This document shows, in pieces, positions 44,940 through 55,308 of a stretch of DNA of 55,308 nucleotides. The notes beneath the pieces were generated by a model. That model was not told the origin of the DNA. It did no database searches and worked only from the letters and a program-made list of their open reading frames with translations. The first letter of the stretch is position 1. Each line of letters begins with the position of its first letter. The position numbers and the translations under genes are program-made. Source of the DNA: an uncultured Euryhalocaulis sp. (GTDB lineage: Bacteria > Pseudomonadota > Alphaproteobacteria > Caulobacterales > Maricaulaceae); assembly GCA_913055605.1 (NCBI GenBank), contig CAJXKJ010000016.1, positions 1-55,308 of the forward strand. The letters are read 5' to 3'.

Positions 44940-46433
44940 ATGAACGTCGTCGAACTTGAGTCGTCCAAGGGCCTGAACAAGGTCTATGAAATCACCATTC
45001 CGGCGACCGAGCTGGATGAGCGCCTGACGGCCAAGATCGCCGAGATCCAGCCGCGCGTCAGCCTGAAGGGCTTCCGCCCCGGCAAGGTGCCGGCGAGCCA
45101 TATCCGCAAGGTGTTCGGCAAGTCGATCATGGGCGACGTCGTCCAGGAAGTGACGCAGGAGACGTCCGAGAAGGCGCTGACCGACCAGGGCGTGCGCCAG
45201 GCCAGCGCCCCGCACATCCATCCCGAGTCCGACATGGACCAGGTGATCGAGGGTGGCGCGGACTATGTCTATCACATCCATCTGGACGTGATGCCGGACT
45301 TCAAGCCGGCCAATCCGAAGGATCTGACGGTTACGCGGCCGGTCGCGGAAGTCGGCGACGAAGAGATCGAGGATTCGCTGAAGCGGATCGCCGAACAGAA
45401 TGTCTCCTTTGAAGCCAAGGACGGGCCTGCCGAAGACGGCGACCGGGTGACGATGGATTTCGTCGGCCGCGTCGACGGCGAGGAGTTCGAGGGCGGCAAG
45501 GCCGAGGGCGCCGATCTGGTGTTGGGCCAGGGCCGGTTCATCCCGGGCTTCGAAGACCAGATCGCCGGCATGAAGGCGGGCGAGGAACGCACGATCAATG
45601 TGACCTTCCCCGAGGATTACGGCCATGAGCCGCTGGCCGGGAAGCCGGCGGAATTCGACATCAAGGTCAGCGAGGTCGCCGCGCCGAAGGAAAGCGCCGT
45701 CGACGAGGATCTGGCCAAGAATCTGGGCCTGGAGTCGCTGGACGCCCTGAAGGACGCGGTGAAGAAGAATCTGGAGCGCGAATACGCCGGCCAGTCCCGC
45801 GCCCGCGCCAAGCGCCGGGTTCTGGACGCGCTGGACGGCCTGCACGATTTCGAACTGCCCGTGAACATGGTGGAGCAGGAATTCGGCGCCATCTGGCAGC
45901 AGGTCCAGGCCGATATCGAAGCCGGGAATCTGGACGACGAGGACAAGGAAAAGTCCGAGGACGAGCTGAAGGACGATTACCGAAAGATCGCCGAGCGCCG
46001 CGTGCGCCTTGGCCTGGTGCTGGCCGAGATCGGCCGCGAGGGCAATGTGCGCGTCAATGACGAGGAAATCGCCCGCGCCGTGAACCAGGAGGCCATGCGC
46101 TATCCGGGCCAGGAGCAGCAGGTGGTGGAGTTCTATCAGAAGAACCCGCAGGCGCTGGCCCAGGTCCGCGCGCCGCTCTACGAGGAAAAGGTCATCGACT
46201 ATATCCTCGAACTGGCCGACGTGACCGACGAGACGGTCAGCAAGGAAGACCTGTTCGCCGACGACGAGGCGCCGGGCGCCGAGGCCAAAGAATCCAAGCC
46301 GGCCAAGAAGCCCGCCAAGAAAAAGGCGGCCAAGAAGGCCGCGGCGGACGAGGACGGCGAGAAGAAAGCCGCCAAGAAGCCGGCCAAGAAGAAAGCCGCC
46401 AAGAAGGCCAAGGCCGCCGACGAGGAAGAATAG
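44940..46433 (+). CDS. tig: Trigger factor, with Lys/Ala-rich C-terminal extension
   Basis: A 497-residue ribosome-associated chaperone and prolyl isomerase. The N-terminal ribosome-binding domain has the signature LKGFRPGKVPASHIRKVFG. The FKBP-type PPIase domain is about 165-245 (GDRVTMDFVGRVDGEEFEGG; GFEDQIAGMKAGEERTINVTFP). The C-terminal helical cradle runs to about 440. Unusually, ~50 further residues form AKKPAKKKAAKK repeats ending DEEE. Typical trigger factors are 430-450 residues. It heads the tig-clpP-clpX-lon cluster. ATG at 44940; no strong Shine-Dalgarno, but CATCTTTCGAGAAACGCC precedes it. Confidence 0.95.
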   Translation: MNVVELESSKGLNKVYEITIPATELDERLTAKIAEIQPRVSLKGFRPGKVPASHIRKVFGKSIMGDVVQEVTQETSEKALTDQGVRQASAPHIHPESDMDQVIEGGADYVYHIHLDVMPDFKPANPKDLTVTRPVAEVGDEEIEDSLKRIAEQNVSFEAKDGPAEDGDRVTMDFVGRVDGEEFEGGKAEGADLVLGQGRFIPGFEDQIAGMKAGEERTINVTFPEDYGHEPLAGKPAEFDIKVSEVAAPKESAVDEDLAKNLGLESLDALKDAVKKNLEREYAGQSRARAKRRVLDALDGLHDFELPVNMVEQEFGAIWQQVQADIEAGNLDDEDKEKSEDELKDDYRKIAERRVRLGLVLAEIGREGNVRVNDEEIARAVNQEAMRYPGQEQQVVEFYQKNPQALAQVRAPLYEEKVIDYILELADVTDETVSKEDLFADDEAPGAEAKESKPAKKPAKKKAAKKAAADEDGEKKAAKKPAKKKAAKKAKAADEEE

Positions 46434-46436
46434 GGC

Positions 46437-46643
46437 TTGGCCCGGGGGACCACGCGCGGAACGCGGCTGGTCCTGTGGATCGGCGGGGCGGCCGCGGCCG
46501 CAATCGCCGTGTTCCTGATCGCGGCGCTGGTGCGCTGGAACGGCGAGGGGCCGGAGGCGGCCTGCGCGGCGTCCGGCGGGGTCTGGAATTTCGAAGCCCG
46601 GATTTGCGAGCCCGACCACGGCGCGGGCGGAACCGAGCACTAG
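46437..46643 (+). CDS. Small single-span membrane protein (68 aa)
   Basis: A TTG at 46437, 3 nt after the tig stop, opens a 68-residue frame with one membrane span (LVLWIGGAAAAAIAVFLIAALVRW) and a small periplasmic part with two Cys (EAACAASGGVWNFEARICEPDH), a CxxxGGxW...C motif typical of short exported peptides. No family was named. The absence of a better start and the tight linkage to tig support it, but coding status is only moderately secure. Confidence 0.5.
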   Translation: MARGTTRGTRLVLWIGGAAAAAIAVFLIAALVRWNGEGPEAACAASGGVWNFEARICEPDHGAGGTEH

Positions 46644-46754
46644 GCGACGCCGAAAAAGCGTCCCGGCAGTGACGTTTCCTGTCCGGACATGCTTGACGCC
46701 GCAGGGCTGACGGGCGGAGCCTTCCCCCGAGGGATTTTACCGGAGGGCAGGCCC

Positions 46755-47438
46755 ATGCGTGCACGCATCACCGGCGCGGCGCTGATCCTGGCCGCGCTTG
46801 CCGGCCCGGTCGCGGCCCAGGACGCCCCGAACGCTGACGCCCCGGACGCGGACGCCCTGATCGCGGATTTCGAGGCGGCGTTCGAAGCGGGCGAGGATAT
46901 CGTGGCGGACATCGCCGCGATGGCGGCCCGGGACCAGTATTTGCGCACGACGTTCATCGCCCGGATGCAGCAGGCGCCGAGCGAAGCGGTCCGCCAGGAC
47001 TATATCGACCGGACCACGCACCATTTCGCCCGGGTCGGCGGGCAGAATACCGAACGGCTGAAAGCCATCCTGGAGGATATGGACTGGGCGGAGCTGGCGG
47101 CGCTGAGCCCCAAGGCGGCGCAGGACGCCTTCCTGATCGTCAGCCATACGAACGACGCGGAATTCAAGGCGGCCGTGGTGGCGGAGATCGAGCCGATGGT
47201 GCGCGCCGGGACGTTCGACGGGGAGGAATACGCCCTGCTGGTCGACGACCTGCTGCTGGCCGACACCGGCATGCAGCGCTACGCGACCAATTTCGACTGC
47301 GAGGGCGGGGCGTGGACGCCGAAGCCGACCGAGGACCTGGCCGTGGCGGACGAATTGCGCGCCGAATTCGGCATGCCGAGCGTGGCGGAGTCGGCCCGGA
47401 TCATGGTCCAGATCTATGGCGACTGCCCGGCCGAGTGA
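46755..47438 (+). CDS. Exported DUF6624-like protein
   Basis: A 227-residue protein with a signal peptide (MRARITGAALILAALAGPVAAQ) and an all-helical mature domain. The segments AMAARDQYLRTTFI, LKAILEDMDWAEL, AAQDAFLIVSHTNDAEFKAAVVAEI and EEYALLVDDLLLADTGMQRYAT match the pattern of DUF6624 proteins, in which a helical repeat surrounds a conserved LLxDR-type strand. Function unknown. ATG at 46755 with GGAGGGCAGG upstream; the upstream extension from 46689 lacks a signal peptide. Confidence 0.7.
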   Translation: MRARITGAALILAALAGPVAAQDAPNADAPDADALIADFEAAFEAGEDIVADIAAMAARDQYLRTTFIARMQQAPSEAVRQDYIDRTTHHFARVGGQNTERLKAILEDMDWAELAALSPKAAQDAFLIVSHTNDAEFKAAVVAEIEPMVRAGTFDGEEYALLVDDLLLADTGMQRYATNFDCEGGAWTPKPTEDLAVADELRAEFGMPSVAESARIMVQIYGDCPAE

Positions 47439-47470
47439 GCCGCGCTGTGCAGCATTAACCGCCACCGCCC

Positions 47471-47502
47471 CTTGCGAGGCCCCATGGGCCATTCGATATA
47501 AG
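47471..47502 (+). promoter_or_regulatory. Candidate promoter of clpP
   Basis: CTTGCG (47471-47476) and, 20 nt on, TATAAG (47497-47502) lie 60 nt before the clpP start, and a short palindrome GATAT-AAG-ATATC overlaps the second element. The CTTG motif would fit a heat-shock (RpoH-type) -35, but spacing is long for that, so the assignment is weak. Confidence 0.25.
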
Positions 47503-47561
47503 ATATCTTCGATTCGCGCCCGTTCGCGGCGCACAGGTTTCCGGGAAGGGGAGTGCTGACG

Positions 47562-48185
47562 ATGAGAGACCCGCACGAGGCGGTGATGAACCTTGTCCCG
47601 ATGGTGGTCGAGCAGACCAGCCGGGGCGAGCGGGCCTATGACATCTTCTCCCGCCTGCTGAAGGAACGGATCATCTTCCTGACCGGGCCGGTGGAGGATC
47701 ACATGTCCTCCCTGATCACCTCCCAGCTCCTGTTCCTGGAGTCGGAGAACCCGAAAAAAGAGATCGCGATGTACATCAACTCGCCGGGCGGCGTGGTGAC
47801 GTCCGGCCTCGCGATCTACGACACGATGCAATACATCCGCAGCCCCGTTTCGACGGTGTGCATCGGCCAGGCGGCGTCCATGGGATCGCTGCTGCTGTGC
47901 GCCGGGCAGAAGGACATGCGGATCGCCCTGCCGAACGCGCGGGTGATGGTGCACCAGCCCTCAGGCGGGTTCCGGGGCCAGGCCTCCGATATCGAGCGGC
48001 ACGCCGAGGATATCGTGAAGCTGAAGCGCCGGCTGAACGAGATTTACGTCAAGCATACCGGCCAGGATTACGAGACCATCGAAAAAACCCTGGACCGGGA
48101 CCATTTCATGACCGCAGACGAGGCGAAGACGTTCGGAATCGTCGACCATGTCTACGAAACCCGGACCGCCGCGGAGGAAGGCTGA
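47562..48185 (+). CDS. clpP: ATP-dependent Clp protease proteolytic subunit ClpP
   Basis: A 207-residue serine peptidase that forms the two-ring barrel partnering with ClpX. The triad is visible: Ser in [11 protein letters not shown], His in [11 protein letters not shown], Asp in [12 protein letters not shown]. The N-terminal axial loop region [20 protein letters not shown] is standard. The ATG at 47562 was preferred to the GTG at 47553; GGAAGGGGAG lies upstream. It belongs to the tig-clpP-clpX-lon cluster, with clpX 197 nt downstream. Confidence 0.96.
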   Translation: MRDPHEAVMNLVPMVVEQTSRGERAYDIFSRLLKERIIFLTGPVEDHMSSLITSQLLFLESENPKKEIAMYINSPGGVVTSGLAIYDTMQYIRSPVSTVCIGQAASMGSLLLCAGQKDMRIALPNARVMVHQPSGGFRGQASDIERHAEDIVKLKRRLNEIYVKHTGQDYETIEKTLDRDHFMTADEAKTFGIVDHVYETRTAAEEG

Positions 48186-48382
48186 GCGCCCTGAGGCGCC
48201 ATTTCCGGCCCGCGCGGCGTCTTTCGGCGCCAAAGCTGCATGCTGCGGCGGCGAACGCTTGATCGGCGGGCGCGGTGATGGTCGAATGTCATGGTTCGGC
48301 AACGAAATCACAACCCTTGTGATGGGACATTGGCCGAAATGAGCGGGGTGAACCGCCGCAGCGCGGTGGGGCAGGAGCAGAA

Positions 48383-49663
<1,281 letters not shown>

Positions 49664-49811
49664 TATTCCGCGACGGCGCCCCGCCGCGCTTGAATGGCGC
49701 GGGCGCCGACGCCACATCTGTCCCCGACTTATTGCTCATCCGTCCGGGCGCCGGTTGCCGAATCCGCTATGGTTCGGGTTCACGGGCGCTGAAGGCGGCG
49801 AAGGAACATCT

Positions 49812-52265
<2,454 letters not shown>

Positions 52266-52383
52266 CGGACCGCGTCCGGCCCGGCAAAAGCAGCGCCATG
52301 GTTTCGCGCGGACAGTTTTTCGGCTTTAGCAACGCATCCCGTCCGGGGGGCGCCGCTTAAGCCTACGCGCAGCAGGCAAAAGC

Positions 52384-52416
52384 AAGGCCCTCCCGACCGG
52401 GAGGGCCTTTTCTTTT
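52384..52416 (+). terminator. Intrinsic terminator
   Basis: A perfect stem, AAGGCCCTCCC with GGGAGGGCCTT around the loop GACC, followed by TTCTTTT. It ends about 120 nt after the lon stop and 20 nt before the pheA start, so it closes the clpX-lon transcription unit and separates it from pheA. Confidence 0.88.
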
Positions 52417-52436
52417 GCCGCACTGGCGGAGTGGAG

Positions 52437-53624
52437 ATGATGAGCGACAGCACGACGGTGGCCGATAGCGGCCTTGGCAAGCTGCGCGAGCGGATCGACC
52501 AGATCGACACGCAGATCGCGCAACTGGCCGGCGAGCGCCGGCGGATCGGCCTGGACGTGGCGGAGGCCAAGCACAAGGCCGGCCTGCCCGTGCGCGACGA
52601 GGCGCGCGAGCGCGAGGTGATCGGCACGTTCGTGGACAAGGCGCGCGGCGAGGGCCTGTCTCAGAGCTTCTCCGAGCGGCTGGCCCAGCTGTTCATCGAG
52701 GAATCGCTGCGCACCCAGCGCGGCGTGCTGGACGCGCGCGTGTCGACCAAGGACGAGCACTATCCGGTCGTCGCCTATCTGGGCGGGCCGGGGACCTATA
52801 GCCACCAGGCCGCGGAGGCGCATTTCGCCGACCGCTACAGCGCGTTCGAGCCGCACGCCTGCCGCGATTTCGGCTCCATCGTGAAGGCGGTGTCCGAAGG
52901 CACGGCCGATTACGGCCTGCTGCCCATCGAGAACACGATCATCGGCGGGATCAGCGAGGTCTATGACCTGCTGCTGGACAACAGCCTGCAGATCGTGGGC
53001 GAGCACCACCAGCGGGTGGAGCATTGCCTGGTCGGGCGCGCGGCGTCGCTGGCGCCGGTGAAGGTGGTCTATGGCCATCCCCAGGCGCTGGCCCAGTGCC
53101 GCCGCTATCTGACCCGGCGCAGCGACATCATCCAGCGCTATGCCGCGTCCTCCACCAGCGCGATCCGCCATGCGATGGACGAGGGCGAGGGCGTGGCCGC
53201 GGTGGCCAGCGCGTCGGCCGCGCAGCTGTTCGGCCTGAACGTCATCGTCACCGGCGTGGCCGACCATGCGGAGAACTACACCCGCTTCATCGTCGTTGCG
53301 CGCTCCGCCGCGCCGCCGCCCGAAGAGCTGCCGTGCAAGACGTCCATCGTGTTCTGGACGCTGGACAAGCCGGGCAGCCTGGTGCGGGCGCTGGCGGCGT
53401 TCAGCGACTCCGACATCAACCTGACCAAGCTGGAGTCGCGGCCCATCGCCGGCAATCCGTGGGAAGAGATGTTCTTCGCGGACTTCGAGGGCCACATCAA
53501 CGAGCCGCGCGTGGTGAAGGCGCTGGGCGCGCTGTCGCAACAGACGCGTCAGGCGCGGGTGCTGGGCTGCTACGGCATGGAGCGGATGCCGGCGACGGCG
53601 CTGGCCGAGCCGGAAGACGAGTAG
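52437..53624 (+). CDS. pheA: Bifunctional chorismate mutase/prephenate dehydratase (P-protein)
   Basis: A ~395-residue enzyme of phenylalanine synthesis. Residues about 15-95 form an AroQ-type chorismate mutase ([21 protein letters not shown]). The prephenate dehydratase domain follows ([43 protein letters not shown] with the catalytic Thr-Arg-Phe). A C-terminal ACT domain ([36 protein letters not shown]) binds phenylalanine for feedback control. Tandem ATGs at 52437 and 52440 sit just after GGAGTGGAG; a GTG at 52431 is also in frame. A terminator lies directly upstream. Confidence 0.94.
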   Translation: MMSDSTTVADSGLGKLRERIDQIDTQIAQLAGERRRIGLDVAEAKHKAGLPVRDEAREREVIGTFVDKARGEGLSQSFSERLAQLFIEESLRTQRGVLDARVSTKDEHYPVVAYLGGPGTYSHQAAEAHFADRYSAFEPHACRDFGSIVKAVSEGTADYGLLPIENTIIGGISEVYDLLLDNSLQIVGEHHQRVEHCLVGRAASLAPVKVVYGHPQALAQCRRYLTRRSDIIQRYAASSTSAIRHAMDEGEGVAAVASASAAQLFGLNVIVTGVADHAENYTRFIVVARSAAPPPEELPCKTSIVFWTLDKPGSLVRALAAFSDSDINLTKLESRPIAGNPWEEMFFADFEGHINEPRVVKALGALSQQTRQARVLGCYGMERMPATALAEPEDE

Positions 53625-53643
53625 GCGCGGGGACCGGACGGCC

Positions 53644-53907
53644 ATGCCGCCAGCGCGTCCCCCGCTGATGGAGGCGCACGCCGAGGCGGTGGCCGAGGCG
53701 AAGGCGGCGCTGAAGGCCGCCGGGCTGCGCGGATCGGTGCTGCTGACCTCCGCCGGCATGGGCTGTGTCGCGATCCATGTCACCGGCGTGGGGGCGGACG
53801 GGCGCGCCGTGCCGCGCATGGCGTCGGTGGAAAACGAAGAGATCGCCGTCGAGGTGGCGATAAAACGCTGCGTCCGCGATATTATCGCGGCCGCCGGGGG
53901 CGGTTAG
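53644..53907 (+). CDS. Small conserved-looking protein (87 aa) overlapping tRNA-Val
   Basis: An 87-residue frame starting 19 nt after the pheA stop. It is an alternating alpha-helical and strand pattern: an N-terminal amphipathic helix (HAEAVAEAKAALKAAGLRG), a central strand (SVLLTSAGMGCVAIHVTGVG), and a C-terminal helix (EEIAVEVAIKRCVRDIIAAAG). No family is recognised. Its TAG stop (53905-53907) lies inside tRNA-Val, overlapping it by 10 nt. The coding pattern is convincing, but the missing strong ribosome-binding site lowers certainty. Confidence 0.6.
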   Translation: MPPARPPLMEAHAEAVAEAKAALKAAGLRGSVLLTSAGMGCVAIHVTGVGADGRAVPRMASVENEEIAVEVAIKRCVRDIIAAAGGG

Positions 53908-53973
53908 CTCAGCTGGGAGAGCGACTGGTTTACACCCAGTAGGTCGGCGGTTCGATCCCGTCACCGCCCACCA
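53898..53973 (+). tRNA. tRNA-Val (anticodon TAC)
   Basis: A 76-nt cloverleaf with acceptor stem GGGCGGT/ACCGCCC, D-arm TAGCTCAGCTGGGAGAGC, anticodon stem ACTGG/CCAGT around TTTACAC (anticodon TAC), T-loop GGTTCGATCCC and encoded CCA. The 5' end lies inside the 3' end of the preceding small gene. Confidence 0.96.
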
Positions 53974-54196
53974 TTCCCTTCCCGCGGGAATCCCCTGCCG
54001 GTTGAAAAATTCGCTTTTATTGACAATGACTTGTGGATCGGGCGCTGTTCCTGGCGGCGCCCCGCCGCTGTGCGGGACACAGGGGCGCCGGCACATGCGC
54101 CGGTCACAGGCGCAGCAATAACACGGGTGCATCGGGAGCGTTCGGGGGCGCCGTATCGCGGCGGCGCCGCTCTGTCTGCGCGAAGGGGGCGCGGCG

Positions 54197-55308
54197 ATGG
54201 CCTTGGGGGAACGGCAGGCGGTGCGCGCGTCGCGCCGGGCGGCGCTGACGGCCGGCGTCTCGGCGACGGCCCTCGCCCTCTATCTGACGCCGGCCCAGGG
54301 CGCGGACTTCACCGTCGGCAGCGCGACGGATTTCTACAATGTGATGCAGTCCATGGCGCTGGACCGGTCCAGCAGCCATTCGGTCACCATCACCGCCGAC
54401 TTCGCCATGACCGGCCCGGTCGCGCCGCTGGTTCTGGATGACGGGCAAAGCGTCACCATCAATGGCGGCGGCCATACGATCGACGGCGGCGGGGCGTTCC
54501 GGCCCTTCTTCGCCTCATCCTCCAGCCCCACCACGGCAGGCGCGCCCAGCGTCACGATCAGCAATCTGAACGTCCAGAACGGCGCGGGCGCGGGCGGCGC
54601 GGGCTCCGGCGGCGGCATGGGCGCGGGCGGGGCGATCTTCGTCGACCAGAACGTCAATGTGACGATGGATCTGGGCCTGATGGCCGGCAACAGCGCCACC
54701 GGCGGCGCCGGCACGGCCAACCGCAGCCAGGGCGGCGGCGGCCTGGGCGGCGACGCGGGCGCGGGCCAGAGGTCCGGCGGCGGGGGCCTTTACGGAGCCG
54801 GCGGGGACGGTGGCGGCGGCGGTCTGCGCGGCGGGGGCGGGGGCGGCGGCGCGCTGGGAACCGGGGGCGATGGCGGCGGGGACGGCGGCGGCGGGGGTGG
54901 CGGCGGCTTCCTGGGCGCTGGCGGGGACGGGCAAAATGGCGGCGGCGGCGGCGGCGGCATGCAGGGCGACGGCGGCGCCGGAGGACCGGGCCCCGACGGC
55001 GGCGGCGGCGGCGGCGGCGGTCTGGCCGCCGCGGACGATGGCGGAAACGGCGGGACCTCGTTCGGGCCGGGCGGCGCGGGCGGCGGCGCGGCCGGCGGCG
55101 ACGGCGGGATGTCGACGGCCGCCGGGCAGGCCGGACAGTCCGAAGGCGGCGGTGGCGGCGGCGCCGGGGCGGAGCAACTGGGCGGCGCAGGCGCATTCGG
55201 CGGCGGCGGCGGCGGCGGCGGCGCAGACAGCGGCAGCGACAACGATATTTCCGGCGGGGCGGGCGGCTTTGGCGCGGGCGGCGGCGGGGCTGGCGGCAAC
55301 GCCGATGA
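54197..55308 (+). CDS. Glycine-rich secreted protein, N-terminal part of an autotransporter-like protein (partial)
   Basis: The frame opens at ATG 54197 and runs off the window after ~370 codons. A long basic signal peptide (RASRRAALTAGVSATALALYLTPAQGADF, first ~38 residues) is followed by a short region with beta-helix character (HSVTITADFAMTGPVAPLVL, SVTINGGGHTIDGGGAF, VTISNLNVQNG). From about residue 130 nearly all residues are Gly, Ala or Asp in GG-rich runs. This layout (signal, pectate-lyase-like coils, Gly-rich repeats) is common in type V autotransporter passenger domains, but no translocator is seen because the gene is cut. The preceding ~220 nt after tRNA-Val show no gene; TTGACA lies at 54020-54025 without a clear -10. 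Confidence 0.65.
   Translation, partial: MALGERQAVRASRRAALTAGVSATALALYLTPAQGADFTVGSATDFYNVMQSMALDRSSSHSVTITADFAMTGPVAPLVLDDGQSVTINGGGHTIDGGGAFRPFFASSSSPTTAGAPSVTISNLNVQNGAGAGGAGSGGGMGAGGAIFVDQNVNVTMDLGLMAGNSATGGAGTANRSQGGGGLGGDAGAGQRSGGGGLYGAGGDGGGGGLRGGGGGGGALGTGGDGGGDGGGGGGGGFLGAGGDGQNGGGGGGGMQGDGGAGGPGPDGGGGGGGGLAAADDGGNGGTSFGPGGAGGGAAGGDGGMSTAAGQAGQSEGGGGGGAGAEQLGGAGAFGGGGGGGGADSGSDNDISGGAGGFGAGGGGAGGNAD

Noticed and set aside
48186-48199. GCGCC-CTGA-GGCGC hairpin after clpP as a terminator
   Set aside because: The stem is only 5 bp and no T-run follows; it is too weak to call.

Overview
The window is a GC-rich, gene-dense stretch of a bacterial chromosome. Gene families and order point to an alphaproteobacterium, probably near the Caulobacterales/Maricaulales/Parvularculales. 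The reasons are the tig-clpP-clpX-lon order, the alphaproteobacterial usg gene, a membrane-anchored coiled-coil protein built like TipN, SdhE next to mfd, and a Ku-LigD pair. The exact genus cannot be told from the sequence alone. GTG and TTG starts are frequent and 1-16 nt gene overlaps are common, so start sites were chosen by ribosome-binding sites, overlaps and family N-termini.

Layout. 1-7005: the tail of an unknown gene, a dipeptide epimerase, a four-gene MCE/Mla-type lipid transport operon (permease with N-terminal STAS-like region, ATPase, MCE protein, lipoprotein) and a large coiled-coil membrane protein. 7137-14670: a DUF418 membrane protein, a fumarylpyruvate hydrolase/maleylpyruvate isomerase-type pair, small membrane proteins, a TylF-like methyltransferase, and a siderophore receptor plus PepSY membrane protein behind a Fur-like operator. 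14676-17826: tRNA-Lys, a DUF421 protein, two low-complexity secreted proteins, an Hpt protein and a NUDIX hydrolase.

17823-21618 (minus strand) is the most distinctive locus. It is a stressosome operon (RsbR, RsbS, RsbT) that continues into an ATPase-PP2C phosphatase fusion and then a kinase carrying both an RsbT-like ATPase and a complete HisKA_2 histidine kinase. All genes overlap or nearly abut. It suggests stressosome output into a two-component phosphorelay rather than a SigB-type cascade.

21991-37312: non-homologous end joining (Ku, LigD), a PfpI-like protein lacking its nucleophile, a PAS hybrid histidine kinase, a DUF3089 protein lacking its serine, DUF502, recG, a small membrane protein, a GNAT enzyme, sdhE and mfd. 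37313-39844: a 2.5-kb insert-like segment with two membrane proteins, one partly of low GC. It is followed by a second, diverged copy of the last codons of mfd, a sign of integration at the mfd 3' end.

39857-55308: a MOSC protein, a SulP transporter, usg, tRNA-Leu, DUF2200, an MscS-type channel, the proteostasis cluster tig-clpP-clpX-lon, a chorismate mutase/prephenate dehydratase, tRNA-Val, and the start of a glycine-rich secreted, possibly autotransporter-like, protein cut by the window end.
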